This document shows, piece after piece, positions 48,084 to 59,235 of a stretch of DNA of 64,000 bases. Below the pieces are notes generated by a model. That model did no database searches. It was not told the origin of the DNA and was given only the letters and a program-made list of their open reading frames with translations. Position 1 is the first letter of the stretch. Each line of letters opens with the position of its first letter. The position numbers were made by a program, and so were the translations under genes. The stretch comes from Mallotus nudiflorus (lineage: Eukaryota > Streptophyta > Magnoliopsida > Malpighiales > Euphorbiaceae), in assembly GCA_947683625.1 (NCBI GenBank), contig CANTUR010000651.1, positions 372,001 through 436,000 on the forward strand, written 5' to 3'.

Positions 48084-49269
48084 GAAGGGGATTCAAAAAA
48101 GAAATAATATGTGTTACTTTCTAGGTAGTACAATTATTGGGACAACAACAACGGTAGCTTCTACTGATGATCAGGAGTAAGAAGCAATCAGGTTATAGCA
48201 TATGTGCTTGGGGCATACTGGAGAAAAATTCTTGAAATTGATAATAGATCAAGGATTATTGAAAGGACCTCGGGCTTGCAAATTGAATTTTTATGAGCAT
48301 TGCTTCAAAGGGAAAAGGACAAGGGTGAAATTTGGAACAACCATCCATGATACTGAGGGTATTCTGGATTATATTCATTCAAATGTGTGGGGGCCTTCCA
48401 AAAATGCTTCATTGGGAGGAAAACACTATTATGTTTCCTTTGTTGATGATTTTTCTTGAAGAGTATGGGTGTGTACAATGAAGACCAAGGATGAGGTTCT
48501 AGGAATTTTTCTTAAATGGAAAAAGATGGTGGAGACTTATATAGGCAGAAAAGTCAAACGTCTCCACACAGATAATAGTGGAGAGTTAAAAAATGATCCA
48601 TTTTTGAAAGTTTGTGAAGATGAAGGTATTGTCAGACACTTCACCGTCAAATATACACCATAATAAAATGAGGTGGCAGAGTGAATGAACCGGACATTAC
48701 TGGAGAAGGTTCGATGTATGTTGTCCAATGCTGGGTTAGACAAAGAATTTTGGGTTGAGGCTATAGTATATGCTTATCAACTGCTTACCATCGACTGCTA
48801 TTGGTGGTAAAATGCCATTGGAGAAATGGTTTGGAAAACTTGCTATAGATTATGATTTCTTATATGTGTTTGGTTCCACTGCATATTACCATGTTAAGGA
48901 GTCAAAGCTGGACCCAAGAGTAAAAAAGGAAATCTTTATAGGCATCATTTCTAGTGTGAAAGATTATCGTCTTTAGTGTCCAAAAACAAAGAAAGTAATT
49001 TTCAGTAGGGATGTTACCTTTGATGAATCCACTATATTGAGAAAGGTGACTTTAGAAAAAATGGAGCAGATAGATTGTACTCTCAAATAGGTGGAGTTTG
49101 ATGGCAACAAAATTGTCCCAGCAAATGTAGAAACTGTTAATGACTCTCCTATAGTATAAGAAGAGTCAAATGAAAAAGAGGTTCAAACCCAATAACCTCC
49201 ACAGCTACATGAATCAATTGCATTAAGGAAGGGAAAGAGGACCATTAGACAACCTCCTCGCTATGCTAA
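48084..49269 (+). pseudogene. Copia gag-pre-integrase and integrase, decayed
   Basis: The plus strand encodes NNMCYFLGSTIIGTTT, then a CLGHTGEKFLKL GAG-pre-integrase region with the CxxC-like EHCFKGK, then the integrase core: HSNVWGP with the first Asp changed to Asn in the usual HSDVWGP, RLHTDNSGEL with the second Asp, and NEVAE with the Glu near 48,675. GGKHYYVSFVDDFS and FGSTAYYHVKESKLDPR are typical. In-frame stops occur near 48,458, 48,663 and 48,976. It ends at the target site GCTAA and continues at 52,513. Confidence 0.92.
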
Positions 49270-52200
49270 TGTCACGACCCAAAACAGGGACCATGATTGG
49301 CGCTAGGGAACGGGAATTCTTTCGAATCCAGAACCTGTAGCAAGCCTTAAAATAAATAAAAATATGCAATAATCATAATAATATAAATAAAATATTTTAC
49401 AGCGGAAATAGAATCATAAATAATTAAATAATAATCCACCACGGGATTTAAATCAACAACTCATCTCATATATATAAATAAACTTTTAATACAAATCCAG
49501 TTCAAATATTTAAAGTACATAACTCACAAAAATATAATATATAAGCTCCACAACTATATACAACTACTGCAGTGTCTATATTATAAAATAAAACTCAAAT
49601 AAGCAGTTTACATAATGAAACCGGGGCGGAAGAAATCCGGCGTAAGGGTCTGCTACTGAGGTCTGAAGACGATGACCTCCTGAAAAATAGTCAATGGAGG
49701 GGAGTCAGACCTCACTGAGTGAATTACTATAATATATATACATTCATACTAAATATCAATGCACACAGTCAAAAGTATATATAATAAATATATATACAAG
49801 CAAATACACACAGATGCAACAAAATCGTTTTATATATATTTTACTGAAAATCACTGTTTATGAAGGATCAAATAGAACCCTAGAAATCGCAACCTTAAAC
49901 AGTGTTAGACAACACTTTAGCCATACAGGCTCACTTATTCCAAATATATTCATTTATTCCATTTAGACAGTAGACTGGCCCCGAGATACTAAGTCAACCG
50001 AGCTCCAGCAGTCTGACTGTCAGTGTGATTGGCCCTGAGGCACTTGGTCAACCGAGCTCCAGCAATCACACTTCCAAATCATATCTCACACATCAAATAA
50101 TCAAATCCAATCAATATCCACAAATGGTTAGTAATATAGTCTAAATGCTATCAGCGTACCGGTACGTACTCGGTCTTAGTGCTGCCCACTAAGTAGCACA
50201 TTCTATTGATATCCTTTGTTAAAATATAAAACATACATTCATAAAAATAAATGACGCATGAATTTGAAATAAACAGCAACATAAACCATATATATACTAG
50301 AAATATATCAAAAGTAAACCAGGTATATTTTGAGTATATATGCTTCAAATAAATCCGATATAATTGTGAAATAAACTAGAAATAAACTTAAAAACATTTT
50401 AAGAATAATTTATTAATAAAACATGCATATAGTTTGAAAATATACCAAAAGTAAACTAAAATTAAACTTAAGTATTAATTAAACCATTATGCATATTTAA
50501 TCAAAATAAAATATATATTTCTAAAATCATATACCCTAGAGCATATATATATAAAATAGCAACTCACTATTTATTGCGCTCCTCGAAATGGGTCTGATGG
50601 GCCTGGTCCACTAGGCCTCGGTCTCGACGCAACTAAACAAACAAAAAATGATAGTAATCAGAATAAATCTAACTGAAGTTCTAAAGACTCGATCTAGATT
50701 ACTAGACACAGAATTAGGAATAGAGTTCGACCGGATATCACGTTTTACGAGAATTCTACCAAAAATTCGGCAGAACCTCCCCTGTAAAATGGACATCTCT
50801 CTACTCAAAGAGTAGAGCCGGCCCTGCAAAGAAATACACTTCAAAAATAAACACAGAACACAACCACAATCCCTCGGTCGGACTCTAAACTACAAATCAT
50901 CGACCGAAGTCCACAATTCACAAAATATTTACAAAATACCGAAAATACCCTTATATAATAAAAATACATTTTATAAGTAGAAATTATGTAATTAACCCTA
51001 AAACACATTAAAAACCGATGAAAACTCATTTTATTAGAAAAATCGTATATTATATATATAATTGAAAATAATTTACGAAAAATAGTTTTAATTAGTTAAA
51101 AATACTAAATAATTTGTAGAAATCATTTTTATACCCTAAATAACTATTAAAACTGATTTAATTACATTTTAGCCAATTTAGTGTAAAATTACCAAAATAC
51201 CCCTATATATATAAATATACTAAAATAAAATCCAAAAATTCACCAAAATAATATAATTGCACAAAATTAATTTTCTCAACATATATCTCAATAATATCAA
51301 TAAATAAACTTAATTAACCAATTAATTTCAATTAAACACATAATTAACCCTACTTTCTTGAAATTACATAAACTAAATAAATTCAAAATAAATACATAAA
51401 AATTCATAAAAATTACAAATAAATTCCTATAATTCATTTAAACACCTATAATTACTATAAAACACAATTTCATAATTTAATTAATTAATTTTCGAAAATT
51501 AGAAAATAAGAATAAAATAATCAAAAATACCCAAAAATCAAAATAAATTCCAAAAATTCTACAAAAATTTTCACATGTATATTAAGCTACTAGGATCAAA
51601 TATTGTGAAGGAATTTTTTATTAATCAATCAAATTGAAGCTCAAAAAAATCAAGAACCCTAATAGGCCAAAATTGCAAAAATGAAACCTAGGCAAATCTA
51701 GACCATTTTAAGTGAAACAAAGCTTGGAATCACACTCACCGGAGCTCAAGGAGAAGATAGAGACCAACGGTTTCGAAAACGGTGGCCGGAATCACGTCGA
51801 TCGATGGTAGCTTGAAGTTTTGGCTTTTCGGCCAAAATGACCTCCTTCGACGCCGAAAACGGCTGCTGCAGGTGGCGGGGATGGCTGAGGATGAAGGTGG
51901 CACGCTGGGAGGCACACTGACAGGAAGAAAATGACGTGAAAGACGATGGGTTGGCGAGGAGGGCGATTGGAGATGGTGAGAGGAGTCGGGGGCAAAATGG
52001 TAATTTGGTAAAGTTTTTGATTTTTAACAATATATTATGTATATATGCATATATATATGCTCACACTATATATTATAATAATATAAACTTTCACACACAT
52101 TAAATATACTCCACACACACATAATTTAATATATTTAATAATGTATACACTTAAAAATAATTAATTAATATTAAAACTAAATAATAAAAATTAGGGTAAT

Positions 52201-52512
52201 TAATTAAACCCTAGTTTAATTTAAATAAATACACATATATGCACTTTATTTTAGCACTTTAAAAATATATATGAGTTCAGGCAAATTCATAAAACTAGTC
52301 AAAATAATTAGTATTAAATTATTTACGTGTCAATTTCCCCGAAAATACAATTCCCGGGAAAATTTTACGTAATTATCTTAAAATAATTAAGAATAATTAA
52401 AATAACTTAATAATTATCAAACATATGAAAATAATCATAAATATATACAAAAATTATTAACATTGTATATCTCAATGCAATATAAAAATATTCAAAAACT
52501 GGGGATATTACA
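49270..52512 (-). mobile_element. Solo gypsy LTR with perfect target duplication, inside copia
   Basis: It runs from TGTCACGACCC to GATATTACA, 3,243 bases, flanked by GCTAA on both sides (49,265-49,269 and 52,513-52,517). It is the reverse orientation of the family at 7,936-11,214. Hairpin arms at 50,175-50,181 and 50,187-50,193 carry a paired change relative to the other copies. GC-rich sequence at 51,740-52,000 corresponds to the leader-like part of 8,390-8,650, and its open frames are not supported as genes. Confidence 0.95.
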
Positions 52513-54145
52513 GCTAATACGGTCTCTTCTACATCACCAATTATCATTGATGATGTTCCTGCCACTTATAATGAAGCAATCCAAAGTTCAGAACATGAAA
52601 AGTGGAGGATTGCCATGAATGAAGAAATGCAGTCCCTTTAAAAGAATCAAATATGGAAACTAGCTAGTCTTCCGAAGGAAAAGAAGGCAATTGGTTACAA
52701 ATGGGTATATGCAAAGAAAGATGAATTTCCTGACAAGGATAATGTTCGCTACAAAACAAGATTGGTGGCTAAAGGCTACGCACAGATGGAGGGAATTGAT
52801 TATAATGAAGTATTTTCCCCAGTTGTAAAATATTCCTCCATCATAATTTTATTGGCTTGGGTAGCACAGTTGGATTTGGAACTAGTTCATATGGATGTAA
52901 AAATTGCATTTTTACATAGAAACTTTACCTGGAAACTTAGATGAGAAAACCTACATGACTCAATCAAATGGATTCAAAGTTACTGGTAGAGAAAATATGG
53001 TTTGTAAATTAGAAAAATCGTTGTATGAATTGAAGCAATCTCTGAGGCAGTGGTACAAGCGATTTGATAAGTTTATGATAGAGCAAAAGTACACAAGAAG
53101 TAAATATGATCATTATGTGTATTTACGTAAGCTACAAGATGGATCGTATATATATCTTCCTTTTTTATGTTGATAACATACTAATAGCTTTTAGGAGTCA
53201 AACAGAAATTGAGAAATTGAAGACTTAATTGAACAAGGAGTTTGAGATTAAGGATCTTAGTGAAGCAAAGAAGATTCTTGGCATGAAAATATCCAGAGAT
53301 AGGAAATTGGGGAGGCGTTGTTTATGTTAGAAAGAATATCTGAGGAAGGTACTAAAATGTTTTGGCATGAATGAAAAGTCAAAACCAGTTAGTACACCAC
53401 TTGCTCCTTATTTCAAGCTTAGTGCATCCATGTCACCGAAGAATGATGCAGAACGGGAACACATGTCAAAAGTACCGTATGCAAGTACTGTTAGTGGCGT
53501 GACGTATGCAATGGTGTGTATAAGGCATGATATTTCACAAGCAGTTGGGGTTATGAACATGTACATGCATGATCCTAGAAAAGAGCATTGGTAAGCTGTG
53601 ATATGGATTATACGATATATTCTAAACATTGTAGATATTGGTTTGGTATTTCAGCAAGATAGACAAAATGGTTAGTGTGTAGTTGGGTATTGTGATTCTG
53701 ACTATGCTGGTGATTTGGACAAGCATCGATCAATTACTGGTTATATGTTTACTTTTGCAAAGACACCAGTTAGTTGGAAGTCCCCCTTACAGTCAACAGT
53801 TGTTTTATCTACTACAGAGGCTGAGTATATGGCTATTATAGAGGCTATAAATGAAGCAATTTGGCTTAAAGGGTTGCTTGGTGAACTGTAATAGAGCAGA
53901 AACACATCAAAGTGCATTGTGACAGTCAGAGTGCTATTCATTTAGCAAAGAACCAGGTTTATCATGCAAGGATAAAGCATATCGACATTCGATATCACTT
54001 TGTACGTGAGATTCTAGAAGAAGGTGGAGTCACAATCCAGAAGATTCAGACTACTGAGAATCCTGCTAATATGATGACAAAAGTGGTAACGGTGGTCAAG
54101 TTTAAACATTGTTTAGACTTGAACAATATTATTACACATTGAAAG
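52513..54145 (+). pseudogene. Copia reverse transcriptase and RNase H, decayed
   Basis: This continues the copia element interrupted at 49,269. The RT has KAIGYKWVYAKK, RLVAKGYAQMEGIDY, FSPVVKYSSI, LVHMDVKIAFLH, YELKQSLRQWYKRFD and, near 53,165, YVDNIL, where YVDD is expected, so the second catalytic Asp is lost. RNase H has GYCDSDYAGD-like sequence near 53,690, SWKSPLQSTVVLSTTEAEYM and KHIDIRYHFVREIL, ending at a stop at 54,140-54,142. Several stops and a frameshift at about 52,910 disable it. Confidence 0.92.
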
Positions 54146-54205
54146 ATAAAATTTGCAGACACTACTGAAAAATGAATTTGTGAGAGAATTGTATGAGATT
54201 TTGTT

Positions 54206-54217
54206 AAGGTGGAGATT
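54206..54217 (+). other. Copia polypurine tract
   Basis: AAGGTGGAGATT directly precedes the 3' LTR start TGTTGG, the expected place for the plus-strand primer. Confidence 0.75.
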
Positions 54218-54540
54218 TGTTGGTTTTGTTATATGCCAAAATCCTACATTGGGATGTTTTGAAAAATGGGAGGAGTTCTTGAGTTATTAAAGAACCCCCC
54301 CTAGTTAAATCCATCTCAAATGACCTCTCCTATATATTTAGACAATTGTATTCTTTCTCTCTTTTTTGTAATATTTCCTTAATTAGTGAAATATTATTTT
54401 GGTAGTATCCGAGGACGTATGCATAATTGACCGAACCTCATTAAATTTTAGTATTCTCTTTTATGCTTATTTAATAATTACTGTTGGGTATAGTTGTTAT
54501 TAATTATTGTGCTATTATAATTACTTATCTTGATAAAATT
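54218..54540 (+). repeat. 3' LTR of the plus-strand copia element (end approximate)
   Basis: TGTTGGTTTTG follows the polypurine tract. A TATATA box lies near 54,330-54,338 and a CCGAGGACGTATGCATAATTG phrase near 54,408, as in related plant copia LTRs. No 5' LTR is present in the window to define the exact end, and the usual terminal CA could not be placed with certainty. Confidence 0.65.
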
Positions 54541-55155
54541 TTATCTAAAGATAGTAATTTTTAAATGAGACCATTGTAACCCTTCTACTTTTTTATGAGA
54601 ATATACCTTGAGATAATTTTTAGTACAATTATTTAAATTCTAGTCACTTGTATAATAATTTTTAAGATAATTTTTATTATTATTTATGAAAATTAATCCA
54701 AATTACACAATAAAAAAAATGTTCTATACTACACCTACACTAGTTGCTTTTTGACACAGACACATCTTGTATGCTGAAAACCCATTTCAGTCTCCCACAA
54801 AATTTGAATCAAGCACTCCGCAGCATTTTCCCACAGGTCGTATCAGGAATCAGTCAGAACCAACTGCAGTAGTAATTAGACTAAAAGTCCAAGTCTACTT
54901 TCCTTATTAGCTACGTTCTTTTCTGATTCCAGCTCAGGCCCGGCTCAGGGTCAATTAACTCCAAAGTCGGTGAATTTCTTTATTATTGTTTTCCTACCGC
55001 TGTGGTCCCACACTGATTTAGATGACATACAAACCAAAAAGAAAAGGGCCGGTTGCCTGTTGGGGAGATTCATTTATATTCTTCAATACCTACAAGCCAA
55101 GCCCTTTTTTTTTTTTTTTTTCAACTCTTCGCTCTTTTTAGTCCATTTAACGCAA
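54541..55155. other. Intergenic region and promoter of the receptor kinase gene
   Basis: AT-rich to about 54,750, then of mixed composition. A poly-T run lies at 55,105-55,121. The frame from 54,970 is open into the kinase gene, but an ATG there would place 62 non-family residues before the signal peptide, so the start at 55,156 is preferred. Confidence 0.55.
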
Positions 55156-57778
55156 ATGATTCACTTCCTCTTCTCTCTGTCACTCTCCTGTCTCTTAGTC
55201 TCAACCACCACCACCACCACCACTGCTGATGACTCCACTGCCATGCTAAAACTAGCCACTGCCTTCAGCCCCACCCCCAGGGGATGGTCCACCAATGACA
55301 CCGCCAACTACTGTAATTGGGAGGGTGTCTTATGCGACATCTCCAACCGTGTCGTTGCCATCAATCTGGCCTATGGCAACCTCTATGGCACCATTCCCAT
55401 GGAGCTCTCTACTCTTTTACAGCTGAAATCCATCTCCCTCCAGAGCAACTATCTCTCTGGTGCCATCCCTTCTCTCGCCAACCTAAGTTCACTTCAGGAA
55501 CTAAATCTTGCGGGCAACAACTTTAGCAGCATACCTGAGGGCTTCTTTAAAGGACTCATCAACTTGCAAGTCCTGATCATAAACCAGAACACCAATTTAG
55601 CTCCTTGGAGCATCCCTACTGATCTTGCTGAATCTATAAGTCTAAGAACTTTCTTGGCAAGCGAGGCAAACATTGGAGGCACTATACCTGATATTTTTGC
55701 TTCTCTTCCCATCTTGGAGAGTCTCAGACTATCTTACAATAATTTGACAGGAATATTACCCGCATCTCTTGCAAATTCAGGAATAAAGAACTTATGGCTT
55801 AACAATCAACAGATGGGATTATCCGGTACTCTTGATGTCTTATCTTCAATGACGCAGTTAAGCCAGGCTTGGCTCCTGAAGAATCAGTTTACTGGCTCGA
55901 TTCCAGATTTATCGAAATGTGAGAGTTTATTTGATTTGCAGCTACGAGATAATCGATTAACAGGAATCATTCGGCCTCCTTGATTTCACATCGTGGTTTG
56001 CGAAATATCTCTTTGGCAAACAACAAATTGCAAGGTCCTGTTCCTGTTTTTCCAAGCAATATAGTTTTGTCCATCGAGGGTGCTAATAATTTCTGTGTGA
56101 GCAATCCTGGTGTTCCTTGTGATCCACAGGTGAACATAATGCTCGAGGTTGCAAGTGCTCTCGGATATCCAGAGATATTGGCCAATTTTTGGCAAGGAAA
56201 TGATGCGTGTGAGAGCTGGGCATTGGTAGCGTGCGATAATCACAAGACCATCACCTCAATTAACTTAGGAAAGAAAAATTTTTCAGGAACTATACCTTCT
56301 TCATTGGCCAATCTTACATCGTTAAAGGAGCTGTTTTTGAACGGAAACAATTTCACCAGTTTGATACCTGACAGCTTGACAAGCTTGACCCAACTTGAGG
56401 TTCTTGATGTCTCCAATAACAATCTTTCAGGGAAAATTCCAGTTTTTGCATCTTCAGTGAAGTTAATAACTACACCAGGGAATCCTTCCCTTGAAAGAGG
56501 CAATGGTTCACGTAATGATGAACCTGTTGGAACAGGAAATAGCGGTAATCATCAAGTATCACCATCTATGATAGCTGGTGTTGTTGTTGCGGTCATCACT
56601 TGTATAGCTCTGGTATTGCTTATTGTATTCACGTATAATTTCAAGAAAAGGCATGGAAAATCAAACAACGTGAATGATGAAGAAAATAGAAATGCATTAG
56701 ATAAACATGGTTATCCTCATTTCGAGCTTTCAATTGAACTAATACGACAGGCTACAGATAATTTCAACGAGAATAATATCTTGGGTGAGGGAGGTTCTGG
56801 TGTGGTTTATAAAGGCGAACTGCAGGATGGCCGGACTTTAATAGCAGTGAAAAGGGTGAAAGCTACATCGATGGCATCGAGAGGAATGAATGAGTTTGAA
56901 GCTGAGATGTCAGTGCTTACAAAAGCAAGGCACAGGCATTTGGTTTATTTTTTGGGTTACTGCGTACATGACAATGAGGGGTTCTTAGTATACGAGTATA
57001 TGCCGCGAGGGACTCTGGCACAACATTTGTTTCACTGGCGTGAGCGCAGCAGCCCTCCTCTTACTTGGAAGCAGAGGGTCAGCATTGCACTTGATGTAGC
57101 CAGAGGAGTAGAATACCTGCACAACTTAGCTGATGAAAGTTCAAGTTCCATTCATAGAGATTTGAAGCCTTCCAATATACTTCTCGGAGATGACATGAGG
57201 GCTAAGGTCTCAGACTTTGGTTTGGTAAAACATGCTCCTGTATCGAAGAGTTCTTTCCCAACAAGAGTGGCAGGAACATTCGGCTATATTGCGCCTGAAT
57301 ATGCCGGTAAGTGCAGACTTAGCTATTCATGCTTGGTTATCTTTATTCAAGTTCAGTAAGTTGATGAATTGCCATATTTTGGACAGAAACTGGAAGGGTG
57401 ACAAAGAAGGTAGATGTTTATGCATTAGGAACAATTTTGATGGAGATGATTACGGGTCGAAAAGCCATAGATTATAAAATGGAAGAGGAAGGATGGATGA
57501 ATGTGCACTTGGTGACATGGTTCCATGGGGTCCTAAAAGGCAAGGATATCTCAGAGGCAATTGACCAAACTCTCGATCCTGATAAGGAGAACTTAAAGAG
57601 TATCTGCGAAATCGCTGAGCTAGCAGGGCATTGCACAGTTCGGAATCCTCGCCAAAGACCTGACATAGGCCATATAGTCAATGTCTTGGCATCCTTGGTA
57701 GAAAAGTGGAATCCTCCTGCTGCTTCCGCTATTGATCCATCATTTGTAAATAAAAGACACAAGCATGTTACATTCTGA
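55156..57778 (+). pseudogene. TMK-type LRR receptor kinase, one frameshift
   Basis: Two exons (55,156-57,306 and 57,387-57,778; GT-AG). Transmembrane kinases of this family act at the plasma membrane in auxin-linked signalling. Order: signal peptide (MIHFLFSLSLSCLLVS), cap CNWEGVLCD, LRRs, a break region with two Cys (NNFCVSNPGVPCDP), second cap NDACESW, LRRs, one membrane helix (MIAGVVVAVITCIALVLL), kinase. The kinase has GEGGSGVVYKG, AVKRVK, IHRDLKPSN, SDFGLVKHAP and APEY, so all catalytic residues are present. The intron after APEYA is at the place usual in TMKs. One base appears missing near 55,972-55,980 (TGIIRPP then a TGA at 55,981), stopping the frame after 275 codons. With one base restored in number the length would be about 847 residues. 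It could be a sequencing error or a recent pseudogene. Confidence 0.9.
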
Positions 57779-58215
57779 AGTATAGACCTTTTGGGTTGTC
57801 AAGTTTAGCAGCACATTAAGTTACGTTCCAATTGGAGCTCACAAATCTGGAGCTAAAGACACCTCTAGTATCCTACAAATTATGCCATTTCACATGTGGA
57901 TTTTTGCTAATAAGATGAAATTAAACTTTATTAGAGATCTGATAAATGTACAAGGACACTTGAATGCTGGAATTCTATTATCCTACTGGTTTCTTTAAAA
58001 ACATAATAACACTGCTAGCATGACTATTAGTCTAATGGTCACTTCTCAACAAGAGCTCCATGACTTGATTTAATGGGAGTCGATTGCCTCCTGTTGTGCC
58101 CACTAATTAAAAAAATAATAATAATACCTAACTTTACAAGCTAAAATGACATGGATTTAACAAAATTACTATTAATGAACTTTCTCGTGCTAGTTAATCT
58201 GCTGCAACTTAGTGA
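57779..58215. other. Spacer between receptor kinase and AMT1 fragment
   Basis: Contains the 3' untranslated region of the kinase gene; nothing else is recognised. Confidence 0.55.
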
Positions 58216-58872
58216 TTAAACAACTATCTTTCTGCCATCTTCTCCGACTGAATATTCATAAGCATGCCCACCATGGCTAGTCAGATCTATTCCATCCGTT
58301 TCATCTTCTTCTGTGATCCTCAATAGCTTCATTTTATGCAGCACAAAAAACAGTGTCCCCGTAGTCACCCAAGCTACCATCACCACAATCTGCACAAAAT
58401 GAGCATCCATAAGATCTGCCTGGCTGACCAGAATAAACCTCATTAACATATGCCTCCTCAGCAAACAATGCAGTGAATATAATTCCCGAAGAACCACAAC
58501 CTCCATGAAGCTGTGCTGCTTCCAAAGGATCATCATAGTGAACTTTCTCAGACAATTTATTTCACCCAATTAGAACCCAAGCAGCAACAAATCCACATAT
58601 AACAGCAGCCCACGGATCAACAACTAAGCGCCCACCAGTGATGGCAGCGGATCCACCAAGCAAACCATTGCAAACATCAGTAACGTTCCAATGACCCACT
58701 AACATCCTCTTCCCAAAAAGAGTTGTCAATGCAGCTGTGCAACCTGCTGAAGTTGTAGTCACAGCAGTTCTGTCAACAGCACTCCATCGACCATAAAACG
58801 AACCATTGCCACCATAAGCCTTTAAAATGCTAACGAACGAACCAGGATTGAACCCATACCAGCCACATTGCT
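58216..58872 (-). pseudogene. Ammonium transporter AMT1, C-terminal fragment
   Basis: The minus strand encodes CGWYGFNPGSF, GRWSAVDRTAVTTTSAGCTA, TTLFGKRMLVGHWNVTDVCN and DPWAAVICGFVAAWVLIG, typical of AMT1 plasma-membrane ammonium channels. A TGA at 58,569-58,571 stands where a Cys codon is expected (VLIGCNK). EKVHYDDPLEAAQLHGGCG follows in the same frame. After SGQPGRSYG about ten residues of the glycine-rich loop are missing and the frame shifts, then AHFVQIVVMVAWV and the cytosolic tail HKMKLLRITEEDETDGIDL run to the stop at 58,216. The N-terminal half is absent and a copia LTR lies just upstream. Confidence 0.92.
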
Positions 58873-58917
58873 CGGTCGTTAGCATTTTCTATTGTGCATT
58901 TGATGGTTTAAATATGC

Positions 58918-59235
58918 TGTTGTAAAAACAGAAGGTTCAAAGACTAAAGCATAACCAGAAAAATGAAAAATAAAGCACAGAACAAAACTTTCTCTCTATC
59001 TCATTAGTACTGATATTTTCATTACATATATATAGAGTACAAAAATTGTTTTTCAACTTAGTCATACCTAACACAAGCAACTAACATACTTCTAGAAGAT
59101 ATATTCCTGAAAATATGGATCATCAACCATTTACACTAACTTTTCAACTAATACAGATTTTACATACAAAATATCTAGAATAACGCAATAAAAAAACCAT
59201 ACTGGTTTCCAAGGAAAATCTCAATGTGGCTAACA
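58918..59235 (-). repeat. 3' LTR of the minus-strand copia element
   Basis: On the minus strand it runs TGTTAGCCAC to TTTTTACAACA, 318 bases, directly after a purine-rich AAGGAG stretch at the end of pol. A TATATATA box lies near 59,025-59,034. The 5' LTR is not in the window. Confidence 0.88.

Noticed and set aside
51746..52030. 94-codon minus-strand frame
   Set aside because: It lies in the leader-like part of a solo LTR; the corresponding part of the sister LTR at 8,390-8,650 does not keep the same protein.
54970..55155. Upstream start of the receptor kinase frame
   Set aside because: It would put 62 unrelated residues, including a poly-Phe run, before a clear signal peptide that begins at the ATG at 55,156.
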